DNA of 42,802 nt from Erysipelotrichaceae bacterium. GTDB lineage: Bacteria > Bacillota_I > Bacilli_A > Erysipelotrichales > Erysipelotrichaceae. Shown one piece after another: positions 34,507 through 42,746 of this stretch (the first letter of the stretch is position 1; each line of letters opens with the position of its first letter). Below the pieces are notes generated by a model. The model was not told the origin of the DNA and did no database searches. It worked only from the letters and a program-made list of their open reading frames with translations. The stretch lies in the NCBI GenBank assembly GCA_017404205.1, contig JAFRCV010000015.1, forward strand, positions 1 through 42,802, in the 5' to 3' direction. The translations under genes and the position numbers were made by a program.

Positions 34507-35749
34507 CTTTATCTTCTAATACTTCAATTTTAATTTCATTAACTGTTTTTTCATCGCTATCTGTAACCGTTACTAAAAAATTCTTATATGTAAAGCTATC
34601 GCCTTTATTAGGAATTTTATCTAAATTATGTATAACCCATCCAGAAACGGTATTAAAGTCATATTCATCATCTTCGCTTATATTAAAGTATTCAAACATA
34701 TCTTCAATATCAGCATCGCAATTAACGATGTATGTTTTTTCATCTATCTTCTTAAAATATTCTACAACTTCATCGTGTTCATCATAAATCTCACCAACAA
34801 TTTCTTCCAAAACATCTTCCATTGTGATGATTCCAGCAGTGCCACCATATTCATCTAAAACAACTGCCATATGTGATTTAGTTTTTTGAAGTTGTTTTAA
34901 AAGTGCAGATATTTTTACATGTTCGCTTGTATAAACCGGTTTTTGTAAAATCTTTCGAATATTTGTCTTGGCATTATTACGATATAAATAATAGAAATCC
35001 TTTTCATGAAGAACACCAACGATATTATCTAATGATTCTTCATAAACAGGTAAACGTGAATATCCCGATTCTCTAAATAATTCATCGATTTTTTCTAATG
35101 AATCTATTATTTCTACTGCAATTACATCAACTCTAGGTGTAAATACTTTGCCGACATCTAAATCATTAAACTCAAGAGCATTAGTTATCAAATCGGCTTC
35201 ATCTTCATCCATATCACCATCTTCTTGAGCTTCTTCAACCATTGTGATAAATTCTTCGCTTCTAAACTCATCTGAATCTTCACTTTTGAATAGTTTTCCA
35301 AAAAAAGATCCAATTCCATTTAATACAAACACAAGTGGTTTTAAAACAATTACTAGAAATCTTAATATGCCGTTAACAGACATGGCAAATTTTTCAGGTG
35401 AAGCTTTCGCAATTGTCTTTGGCGCTATTTCACCAAAGATCAAAACAATAATAGTCATGATAACTGTCGAAATGGCAACACCATTTTCTTTAAAATAATA
35501 TACAAATAAGATAGTAGCTAAAGAAGCACTCAAAATATTGACAATATTATTGCCAATCAACACTGTACTTAAAACGGTATTAAAATCTTCAGCTAATTCT
35601 AATGTTTTCTGAGCTTTTGAATCACCATTATTAGCTAAATATTTAAGTCTTATTTTATTTAATGAACTATATGCTGTTTCGCTAGCGCTAAAAAAGGCAC
35701 TCAAAAAAACTAGAATGACTAGAATTATAATTATTGTTGTATTATTCAT
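34496..35749 (-). CDS. CNNM/CorC-type membrane protein (hemolysin family)
   Basis: 417 residues from the ATG at 35749. DUF21/CNNM membrane domain with SASETAYSSLNKIRLKYL, LIGNNIVNILSASLA and FGEIAPKTIAKASP; then two CBS domains (DVIAVEIIDSLEKIDELFRE, LLKQLQKTKSHMAVVLDEYG) and a C-terminal CorC/HlyC domain (FNTVSGWVIHN). Members export or sense Mg2+; despite the name they are not toxins. GGAG lies 8 nt upstream, inside a small hairpin. Confidence 0.9.
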   Translation of the reverse strand: MNNTTIIIILVILVFLSAFFSASETAYSSLNKIRLKYLANNGDSKAQKTLELAEDFNTVLSTVLIGNNIVNILSASLATILFVYYFKENGVAISTVIMTIIVLIFGEIAPKTIAKASPEKFAMSVNGILRFLVIVLKPLVFVLNGIGSFFGKLFKSEDSDEFRSEEFITMVEEAQEDGDMDEDEADLITNALEFNDLDVGKVFTPRVDVIAVEIIDSLEKIDELFRESGYSRLPVYEESLDNIVGVLHEKDFYYLYRNNAKTNIRKILQKPVYTSEHVKISALLKQLQKTKSHMAVVLDEYGGTAGIITMEDVLEEIVGEIYDEHDEVVEYFKKIDEKTYIVNCDADIEDMFEYFNISEDDEYDFNTVSGWVIHNLDKIPNKGDSFTYKNFLVTVTDSDEKTVNEIKIEVLEDKDEQ

Positions 35750-35863
35750 AAAAAGCACTCCTCAAGAGTGTTAATCTTATATCTAACTGACAGGATAAAG
35801 GAACTTCCAATTCGTCTCTCACTTTCAATAATACAATAATATCAAATATTAGATAATTTGCAA
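35750..35863 (-). promoter_or_regulatory. Promoter and structured leader of the CNNM gene
   Basis: TTGCAA (35858-35863), 16 nt, TATTAT (35836-35841) with an extended TG just before it. The leader of about 80 nt ends in the hairpin CACTC-TTGAG-GAGTG (35756-35770) followed by CTTTTT, which includes the Shine-Dalgarno GAGGAG. It could be a translation or transcription switch sensitive to an ion, but I match it to no known riboswitch. Confidence 0.45.
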
Positions 35864-35902
35864 AATAAATATCAGTGTTCTTTGACAAAAATTATTTTTA
35901 AA

Positions 35903-36616
35903 CTATTCTTTTTCTTTTAGCATTTCTATTATTTCATTAACATTAGATTCTTTAAGAACATTCTTGTATTTCTTATCAAACGAAATCAAAGATTGTCGTA
36001 TACTTGTCTCTTGCTCTTTTATGCTTGAATAATAGTCTTCATAGTTATTCTTTTTAATAGCATTCTCAATAAATTCCTTTGATTCTTCAGGAATATCATC
36101 CCAACTATTGTACAACTGACAAGCAGCCAATTTAATACTGTCGATTGTTATGGCCTTATTATTTTTTAGGTGTTCATTTAAAATTCCAAGAATGTCAGAA
36201 AAATCATTTTTATATTTTCTTCCAGAACGAAGTTTCATTGCGATTAAGTATTCAGCATTAATAGTATATATTCTTACAATATTTGAAAACGTTCTATAGT
36301 AACGAGCATATTTAAGCAGTTTTTTTGAATAGGAACTTGTATTCGAGAAATCTGCGTTAATCCAACCATTTGGAAGTCCATATTTATCGCTAATTTTATT
36401 TGCTGCTTCTTTCATTACAGAAGAGGCATTGATAATCGCATCAACATCATTTGTCATCTCTCTAAAACCATAATTAATAAGAATTGAAGCACCGCCAACA
36501 AGTACAATGTCGGCCGGTATTTTTTTACCACTTAATTTTCTATACTCTTTGGCCAATTCTTTCAAATATATTTCAAGATTTTGTTTTGTAAAGAATTCTT
36601 TTTCCTTAAGCGACAT
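35903..36616 (-). CDS. Nucleotidyltransferase-fold protein (DUF6036/AbiEii-like), probable toxin
   Basis: 237 residues. ADIVLVGGASILINYGFREM then TNDVDAI gives the Gly-Gly (41-42) and Asp-x-Asp (57-59) of the nucleotidyltransferase fold, followed by AEYLIAMKLRSGRKYKNDFS, where Lys and Asp are conserved in DUF6036-like proteins. Such proteins occur as toxins of type IV toxin-antitoxin and abortive infection systems (AbiEii, MenT), which modify tRNA or other targets. It overlaps the XRE regulator gene by 11 nt. Toxicity is inferred. Confidence 0.78.
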   Translation of the reverse strand: MSLKEKEFFTKQNLEIYLKELAKEYRKLSGKKIPADIVLVGGASILINYGFREMTNDVDAIINASSVMKEAANKISDKYGLPNGWINADFSNTSSYSKKLLKYARYYRTFSNIVRIYTINAEYLIAMKLRSGRKYKNDFSDILGILNEHLKNNKAITIDSIKLAACQLYNSWDDIPEESKEFIENAIKKNNYEDYYSSIKEQETSIRQSLISFDKKYKNVLKESNVNEIIEMLKEKE

Positions 36617-37175
36617 CTCTTACCTCGTTTTCGATTATGTTAAATCTTAGAAACTCTGGAATAGCTTTTTTTACTGCATCATTTATTGCTTTTTCATTTT
36701 TTTCAATTGAACTTATTGCTAAAACGCTTGTGGGATAAATTGGCTTAGATAACTTATAATTTCTTAAATCATCATAATCTTTACATATAGGTATTTTATT
36801 GATACGGCATAAATAATCGAGCATTCCAAGCATATATAAACTTTCAGGGTACTTTTTCCTTTTATATAAAGTACGTATTTCTTGGCTACTTAAAAGATCT
36901 AATAGAAATCGTCTATCGCCAAGCCTTTTTAATCGATGACAAGCATTACTTTTAAATAATTCAAAGTTAGAGAAACTATTAGTTTCACTTAAATACAAAT
37001 CTTCAAAAGTTGTTCCTAATGCTTTTGATATCTTATATACAGTCTCTGCACTACACTTTTTAATATCTGTTTTCCCATTGCATATATCGTTTATGGTTGC
37101 ATAAGGAATGGAACTAATCTTTGATAAACGATATTTTGTAATGTTCTTTTTCTCCATGTGATCAATAATGTTCAT
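36606..37175 (-). CDS. XRE-family regulator, probable antitoxin
   Basis: 189 residues. A Cro/CI-type helix-turn-helix at about 12-60 (ITKYRLSKISSIPYATINDI, KISKALGTTFEDLYLSE) followed by an uncharacterised domain of 120 residues (RRFLLDLLSSQEIRTLYKRK, PESLYMLGMLDYL). It precedes and overlaps the nucleotidyltransferase gene. Its promoter carries a perfect 12-bp inverted repeat, so autoregulation is likely. GAGGA lies before the ATG. Confidence 0.82.
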   Translation of the reverse strand: MNIIDHMEKKNITKYRLSKISSIPYATINDICNGKTDIKKCSAETVYKISKALGTTFEDLYLSETNSFSNFELFKSNACHRLKRLGDRRFLLDLLSSQEIRTLYKRKKYPESLYMLGMLDYLCRINKIPICKDYDDLRNYKLSKPIYPTSVLAISSIEKNEKAINDAVKKAIPEFLRFNIIENEVRDVA

Positions 37176-37191
37176 GTTTTATTCCTCAACT

Positions 37192-37222
37192 TCATTATAA
37201 CGGTATTCCGTTATAATGACAA
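37192..37222 (-). promoter_or_regulatory. Promoter with perfect palindromic operator of the XRE pair
   Basis: TTGTCA (37217-37222), 17 nt, TATAAT (37194-37199). The perfect inverted repeat TCATTATAACGG-TATT-CCGTTATAATGA (37192-37219, 12-bp arms) covers the spacer and the -10, so a bound XRE dimer would block transcription. Confidence 0.88.
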
Positions 37223-37236
37223 GTTGTGGTTTTATA

Positions 37237-40200
37237 TTATCTTTCACTATAAATATCATCTAGTTTTTCTTCTAAAGTTCCATTTTCTGCATATGGTAAA
37301 GTATCGCACATCTTTAAGTTGTGCTTTTTAATAATGCAGTTTTTATCAAAACCTAATATGAAGTTTTTAGCGATATTATAAATAATCTGTGTTGGAGCTA
37401 ATCCATAAACTTGCTTTTCGAAAATATGTTTTAATCGCTCATTGTCATCAGGATATTTTTCTTTCATCTTCTTGCTTCTAAATAGACGTTTAACTATTTC
37501 GGCAATATATAAGCCCGACTTCATATATAAGTCAGCAAATGTTTTATCATCTTCATCAAAACATCCGGGATTTTCTTTTTCAAGTAAATCCACCATTTCA
37601 ATTACAACTTTCTTAGGGGTATATATTTGATTGGTTTTTTGTGGAGGAATGTAATCAAATATATCTTCATCTGCTGAATCATTAAAATAATCTGCTAATT
37701 CATCTTTTTTTCTTAAGAATTCTTTAATTGAATCATTGAAAACAACAGGTTCAAATAGATGGCCTTCAAAATGTCTCTTATTTCTTTCTTCATCTATATA
37801 GTCACCACCATCTCTTAAAAATCTAAATTCATCTAAAGAAATACTAGTAACTTCCTTAAAAACATCATCAGGAATAATTGAATCAAAATTTTCTAATGTA
37901 GTATCTTCGTTTCCGTAAGCCATAATAAATGATGGAATTGTTCTCGCAAAACCTCTTAAATGATCTCTAACGCTATCTTCAACGCCTTCTTTTTTTCTTA
38001 TTTGTTTCTTTTCTTCTGCTATTTTTAAAGCAGTTTCGCAAGATTCTTGAGCTAATTCATTAGTACCTTTACTAATAGCGTTTTTGAACTCTTGAGCAGC
38101 TTTTACTGTTTTTTCTTCATATTCTTTTTCTATTCGTTTAATGCTTTTTCCAGTTTCAAATCTGTTTTCTAATTCTTTCTCCTTTTCTGCTTCAATTTCT
38201 TTTTTGTTAGCATTAAAATTATCAACTATCTTTCTAACTGTATAATCAACGTTTGATTTTAATGTTCTTTCTATTTGCTTCTTATCGGAATTCTTTATTT
38301 CATTTGAATATTGTTGTTCAATCTTTTGACAAATTGGTTCAACTATCTTTTCAGTTAGTATTGCTTTATAAATATCTTCAACTGTATTGCTTTTTATAAC
38401 ATCATTAATTATGTCTTCAACTATCGTATTAACATCACCAAATATTTTTTCACCAAATAAATCTTTGGCGTCGCCAACTTCAACCACAACATTTCCATTT
38501 TCATCAACGTTTATATCGGTTGGAACTTCAACCTTACTCTTTTTGCTTTTAGGTTCACCAGTAGGTACAAATTGATTAATAATATCTAACACTTCTTTTG
38601 GAGCTGAAAAAATACTAGATATATTCTGAAATAAGAAATTAGACATAAATCCTCTTTTAACTACTTCTTGAGATTTTATCTTTCTTGGAACAGTTAGAAC
38701 CTTTTCAGCATCAAGTTCAACCATTTCGCCATTTTCATCTTCTCCTAAAACTGGAAAGAAATTTAATAGGTCCTTAATATTCTTTTTTCTTATCTCGCTA
38801 TCTCCACCACCATTTGCAGTATATTTATTTAGATTGTTTGCGAATTGTTCATAAACAATAAGTGTTCTAGCTGGATCAAAATCAAATATATAAGCATTCT
38901 CTTTTCTGTAGGCATTAACACCATCTTTGAATAGACATGGGTTTTGTGCTCTAAAAGCTGCTTGCATATATAAAGAAGGGCTTTCTAAATTACATAACAT
39001 TAAAACACCTGTCCATTCAGGAATTGTAACGCCTGTAGTTAATTGGCCAACCGATAATGTAATTGTCTTCTCGTGATTCTTAATGCCAATTCTTACTTTA
39101 TCAAAAGATTCTTTTGATTCAGCCTCTTCATCTTTCTTGCCATTCCCAGCTGCAAGAATTACATGATAATCTTTAAAAACAGGATGATTTTTGAGTTTTC
39201 TTTCTAAAGCTTTAGCACTATCAACCCTATTTAAAAACCAAAATGTATGTTTTAATTCATTTCTTAATTCTTCTGTAGAAAAAGGAAACTTTTCTAATGT
39301 AGTAAGAGCATCTAAAAACTTATCAACTGCTTCATTATGTACAAATGCACCACTTTCATTAGTCGCAAAGAATTCATTTAAATCAAAAGCATATTCTTCA
39401 ACTTCATCATCTATTGTTAAGCCTTTTTCAACCTCTTCTTTAACAATATCTGACATTCTATAAGTGAACATATTAAGTTTAGGCAAAACTTCATAAGGAT
39501 TCTCGCCCTTAGAATAATCCCATTCTTTCTTTTTTCTTTGTTCATCTGCATATGTCCAGTTATAAATGGCATTGTCATCGAATTTGTTGGTGGCAATTTG
39601 TTTAAATGGAGTTCCTGATAAATGTAAAGTAAATTTTCTTTTTATTCTATCAAGCACAACATCCGTTTTGTATGTATCTACCCCTTCATGAGCTTCATCA
39701 ATTACTAATAAGTCCCATTCAATATCTCTTATTTCTTTTAATTTGTCATAATCACCATTAAAATATTTGGAACCTTTAAGGTCTTGTAAACTAACAAATT
39801 CAATCAATCTCGTAATATCAGGATTGCCAGTTCTAGCTCTTAAATCATCGAATTCTTTGTATTTTAAAAGATACTTTTTGCCATACAAAGCACCTACACC
39901 AGATACAAAACGATATTTTTCTGTTCCAACAAATTGCACATAATCTGAATACCATGAATTAGCTATAGCTGGTCTATTAGTAATTATTAAAACATTATGA
40001 GCATCTATCTTCTGCATAAAATCATATACAGTTAAAGTCTTACCAAAACGTGGCTTACAATTCCATAAGAATTCAGTATTGTTGATACCATTTTTCATAT
40101 AAATAAATGTTTCATTAACGGCATCTTTTTGTTCATCACGAAGATTATAAGTAGATATACTATCAATTAATGTATCTATAATCCCCTTATTTGATCTAAA

Positions 40201-40533
40201 TTCATTAAATTCTTTTTTAGAAACATCAGGCTCTATTTTAAACCATTCGTTATTTTCGCCTTTTTCTTGTTTATAATCTTTCTTTCTTAGATAGCGATGA
40301 AAATCTTTATCAATAAATCTTTCATTAGAACCATCATCAAAAACAGCATTACCCTGCCACTCTTTTTTAGCACGTATACCAACAGTATGAGTTTGTTGTT
40401 TTATTCTTTCATCTACATTTTGTTCAGTATATCCAATTTTAATCCAACCATCATGATAAGTAACACCAGGAGTGGTATAAGCATATATCATTGGAACAAC
40501 TTTTTTAGTAGTCTCTAAACTAATCTTAGGCAT
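37237..40533 (-). CDS. GIY-YIG nuclease / SF2 helicase with C-terminal partial methylase domain
   Basis: 1098 residues. Residues 14-100 match the T5orf172-type GIY-YIG nuclease (IYAYTTPG, GWIKIGYT, Arg43, Glu96). A superfamily 2 helicase follows: Walker A CKPRFGKT (159-166), DEAH (279-282), LSGTPF, and LTTGVTIPEW with MQAAFRAQNP. A long charged region (about 700-860) has coiled-coil character. The end has IYTPKKVVIEMVDLLEK and TFADLYMKSGLYIAEIVKRL with YGLAPTQIIYNIAKNF, the pattern of an N6-adenine methylase from motif X to motif III, but it stops before an NPPY. It is therefore likely the restriction subunit that works with the upstream methylase. The two genes share a base (TAATG). Confidence 0.85.
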   Translation of the reverse strand: MPKISLETTKKVVPMIYAYTTPGVTYHDGWIKIGYTEQNVDERIKQQTHTVGIRAKKEWQGNAVFDDGSNERFIDKDFHRYLRKKDYKQEKGENNEWFKIEPDVSKKEFNEFRSNKGIIDTLIDSISTYNLRDEQKDAVNETFIYMKNGINNTEFLWNCKPRFGKTLTVYDFMQKIDAHNVLIITNRPAIANSWYSDYVQFVGTEKYRFVSGVGALYGKKYLLKYKEFDDLRARTGNPDITRLIEFVSLQDLKGSKYFNGDYDKLKEIRDIEWDLLVIDEAHEGVDTYKTDVVLDRIKRKFTLHLSGTPFKQIATNKFDDNAIYNWTYADEQRKKKEWDYSKGENPYEVLPKLNMFTYRMSDIVKEEVEKGLTIDDEVEEYAFDLNEFFATNESGAFVHNEAVDKFLDALTTLEKFPFSTEELRNELKHTFWFLNRVDSAKALERKLKNHPVFKDYHVILAAGNGKKDEEAESKESFDKVRIGIKNHEKTITLSVGQLTTGVTIPEWTGVLMLCNLESPSLYMQAAFRAQNPCLFKDGVNAYRKENAYIFDFDPARTLIVYEQFANNLNKYTANGGGDSEIRKKNIKDLLNFFPVLGEDENGEMVELDAEKVLTVPRKIKSQEVVKRGFMSNFLFQNISSIFSAPKEVLDIINQFVPTGEPKSKKSKVEVPTDINVDENGNVVVEVGDAKDLFGEKIFGDVNTIVEDIINDVIKSNTVEDIYKAILTEKIVEPICQKIEQQYSNEIKNSDKKQIERTLKSNVDYTVRKIVDNFNANKKEIEAEKEKELENRFETGKSIKRIEKEYEEKTVKAAQEFKNAISKGTNELAQESCETALKIAEEKKQIRKKEGVEDSVRDHLRGFARTIPSFIMAYGNEDTTLENFDSIIPDDVFKEVTSISLDEFRFLRDGGDYIDEERNKRHFEGHLFEPVVFNDSIKEFLRKKDELADYFNDSADEDIFDYIPPQKTNQIYTPKKVVIEMVDLLEKENPGCFDEDDKTFADLYMKSGLYIAEIVKRLFRSKKMKEKYPDDNERLKHIFEKQVYGLAPTQIIYNIAKNFILGFDKNCIIKKHNLKMCDTLPYAENGTLEEKLDDIYSER

Positions 40534-42521
40534 TATTCCATCTCCTTAACATTTCTTTCAATAAAATCAATTTCTTCATTAGATAAATCATATTTCTTAT
40601 ATAATTGTTTATCTATTTCTGGAATTGACTTTGACCAATCAATATCAGATTTTGAAGTGAAGTCTTGAAGCGGAACGTATTGATACACTTTTTGAGTAGT
40701 ATGCTGTGTCTGCTTTTTTATCCCGACTAGCGCCCTAAAAAACTTTGTTTTTATGTAAGAAATCATATTTCTTGCTTCTTCTTTAGTATCGAATGGTCCA
40801 ATTTGTAGGAATGTTTCTGTACATAGTTCTCCTGGCGTAGACAGGACTGGCGTAGACATTTGTTCCCCCATTTCACCGCAGCCGTAGGCTTCGGCAATAA
40901 ATACTTTGTATTTATTGAGGCCCAAATCTCTCCTAGGAATAGGATAATCTTTTGGTAGATATTTCCAACCTCTGTTGTGTCCATCTATAAGGCCAAGTAT
41001 TTTATAACAACCTTTTGTTGGTTCATTATCAAATTCCGGCAATTCATATTTGCTTGCATTACGCATCGTCTCGGCTGCGAAAGCATATGGCTTTCGCGCC
41101 GAGACGATTTTTGATACAAAATTTGAAGAATTGCTAATAACTTTATTTTTCACAGATACTAACTCGTTATATCTGATAAAAATATCTTCGCCTTTTTCAG
41201 ATAAGTATCTTTTTGAAATTGTTTCACCATTTGCATCAATTCTGTGGCATTCGCACATACCACTATAATTGCTATCTCTTAAATAAACACAAACCCCACC
41301 TTTTATATCGACTCCGTTAAAAATTTTATTGCTATCAGCATAATCAACAAGAATCTTGATACTTTTATCATCAAGCATCTGTCTTCTATATTCATCTAGA
41401 CCTTTCCCGCCTGTCATCCATCTTGATGGTTGTATTAAACAACTAATTCTCGAATTCTTTTTAGCTTCTTGAGAAAAATATTGGTAAACAGGTGATGCGC
41501 TTGCTTGTGCGCCACCATCCATAACCATATAAGGTGGATTTCCAATAATATAATCAAATTTCATTTTGTTGTCTCCTGTTAGTTCTTTAAATATTAATGT
41601 TCTATTTGTTTTCCAGTTTTTAATTCTTGCTAATTGTTTTTCTTTTTTTGTTTCATTTTCATCTTCTTCATATAAACCAAGTTTTATTTCTGTTGGTTTA
41701 ACATCTATTTCTGAATATGGGATGGTATAGTCGATTCCATCCATTTGCCAAATGTTCCATGTTACAATTTCCGCAAATTGTTTTAATATATCTAAATCTG
41801 GTTGATGCCCAAATTTGAATATCATATTGTCAATAAGCGTATACAATAAGTTTTCTCTTGCAATAACAACATTGTCACCTTGATAGTCATATCCATATGT
41901 TGATTCATAGGCTATTTTTGCTTGCTCTAGCCATTTTTTTTCATCTGCTATATTTTCGTTTAATATTCTTAGCTTTCGATCAAGGATACCTATTCTTTCT
42001 TCTACAGGAATAATTCTTCCTTTGACAACGTCATATCTACTCACAAGATAAGGAGCTTCACCACAAGTAATTTCAAGCCGAGTATTAGATATATATTCAT
42101 CCCACGTCTTTTTTAACTTTTTTGAAAATGTTATTTTTCTTTTATTGGTTTTCCAATCATTTTCTAATTCTTTATTGAAAACATTACTTCTTTCAAACCA
42201 ATCTTCATCTATGAAGTTATTCATTTTGTTGCACATCCAAGCTGGAGTAAAAACTTCACCTTTATCTTTGGTTCTTGCTTGTTGTTCTTGCATACTTTTA
42301 GAAACTCTTGGTGTTAAGATATTCGCATTAACAAGCTGTTCTATTTTCATCTCTCTTTCTGGCAAAAACCATTCACCAAATTTCTCATAAGTATTGGTAG
42401 CCCAATGCAAATTGCTGCCAGTCGTTTTATCTTTAATAAGAATCTTCATTAAAGATGGTGATAAAGTATAGATTTTATTTTCAATTGCATCAATAGGCTC
42501 ATTTAATACAGTATTTGTCAT
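40533..42521 (-). CDS. Eco57I-type adenine-specific DNA methyltransferase
   Basis: 662 residues. GEVFTPAWMCNKM (89-100) is motif X, LEITCGEAPYLV (149-160) a variant of motif I, and IGNPPYMV with NPPY at 328-331 is motif IV for N6-adenine methylation. The C-terminal half is a target-recognition type region, with IVSARKPYAFAAET, AEAYGCGEMGEQM, CTETFLQIGPFDTKEEA, YIKTKFFRALVGIKKQTQHT and VYQYVPLQDF, conserved in restriction-linked Eco57I methylases. It is the first gene of the cassette and has a GAGGA Shine-Dalgarno. It carries an unusual GC-rich hairpin in the coding sequence. The recognition site cannot be told. Confidence 0.88.
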   Translation of the reverse strand: MTNTVLNEPIDAIENKIYTLSPSLMKILIKDKTTGSNLHWATNTYEKFGEWFLPEREMKIEQLVNANILTPRVSKSMQEQQARTKDKGEVFTPAWMCNKMNNFIDEDWFERSNVFNKELENDWKTNKRKITFSKKLKKTWDEYISNTRLEITCGEAPYLVSRYDVVKGRIIPVEERIGILDRKLRILNENIADEKKWLEQAKIAYESTYGYDYQGDNVVIARENLLYTLIDNMIFKFGHQPDLDILKQFAEIVTWNIWQMDGIDYTIPYSEIDVKPTEIKLGLYEEDENETKKEKQLARIKNWKTNRTLIFKELTGDNKMKFDYIIGNPPYMVMDGGAQASASPVYQYFSQEAKKNSRISCLIQPSRWMTGGKGLDEYRRQMLDDKSIKILVDYADSNKIFNGVDIKGGVCVYLRDSNYSGMCECHRIDANGETISKRYLSEKGEDIFIRYNELVSVKNKVISNSSNFVSKIVSARKPYAFAAETMRNASKYELPEFDNEPTKGCYKILGLIDGHNRGWKYLPKDYPIPRRDLGLNKYKVFIAEAYGCGEMGEQMSTPVLSTPGELCTETFLQIGPFDTKEEARNMISYIKTKFFRALVGIKKQTQHTTQKVYQYVPLQDFTSKSDIDWSKSIPEIDKQLYKKYDLSNEEIDFIERNVKEME
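40832..40858 (-). repeat. 12-bp direct repeat within the methylase gene
   Basis: CTGGCGTAGACA occurs at 40832-40843 and 40847-40858, period 15, encoding STP-V-L-STP. It is close to the 9-bp perfect inverted repeat CAATAAATA-CTTTG-TATTTATTG (40895-40917). Confidence 0.7.
41065..41108. repeat. GC-rich 19-bp hairpin inside the methylase gene
   Basis: ATCGTCTCGGC-T-GCGAAAGC, loop ATATG, GCTTTCGC-GCCGAGACGAT: 19 paired bases with one bulged T. It encodes SARKPYAFAAET in a family-conserved place, but uses codons such as TCG, GCG, CGA, GCC, GAG and ACG that are rare around it. Confidence 0.85.
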
Positions 42522-42746
42522 ATATTCCTCATTGGTTTAAAAGAGTATCAATATGAAAGTGTTAAAATCTATAGAATAAAAAACTCTAATAAAACAATGA
42601 AAAAACAACGAAAAATATGATGATAGTACTAAAAATATGACATAATAATAGTGATAATAAAGAGGTATCAAAATGTATACATTTTGATACCTTTTCTTTT
42701 TCTAAATGATAATTATCTTAATTAATTATTAAGGAGGATGATTATT
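42522..42746. other. Divergent intergenic region of methylase and recombinase
   Basis: 225 bp. A possible methylase promoter on the minus strand is TTGTTT (42592-42597), 18 nt, TATAGA (42568-42573). AAAAATATGA is repeated at 42611-42620 and 42631-42640. The 30-bp palindrome at 42663-42692 and a second, similar but half copy (gtatcaatatg, about 42545) lie on either side. Shine-Dalgarno AAGGAGG at 42731-42737 serves the recombinase. Confidence 0.45.
42663..42692 (+). repeat. 30-bp perfect palindrome with T-run
   Basis: AGGTATCAAAATGTA and its exact reverse complement, centred at 42677/42678, followed by TTTTCTTTTTC on the plus strand. It can form a terminator hairpin, or be a recombinase or regulator binding site next to the resolvase gene. 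Confidence 0.75.

Noticed and set aside
35750-35840. M-box (Mg2+) riboswitch before the CNNM gene
   Set aside because: The leader is only about 80 nt and lacks the long conserved M-box core; kept only as an unassigned structured leader.
40763-40984. 73-residue alternative frame inside the methylase
   Set aside because: Overlaps a conserved protein region in another frame and matches nothing; a shadow.
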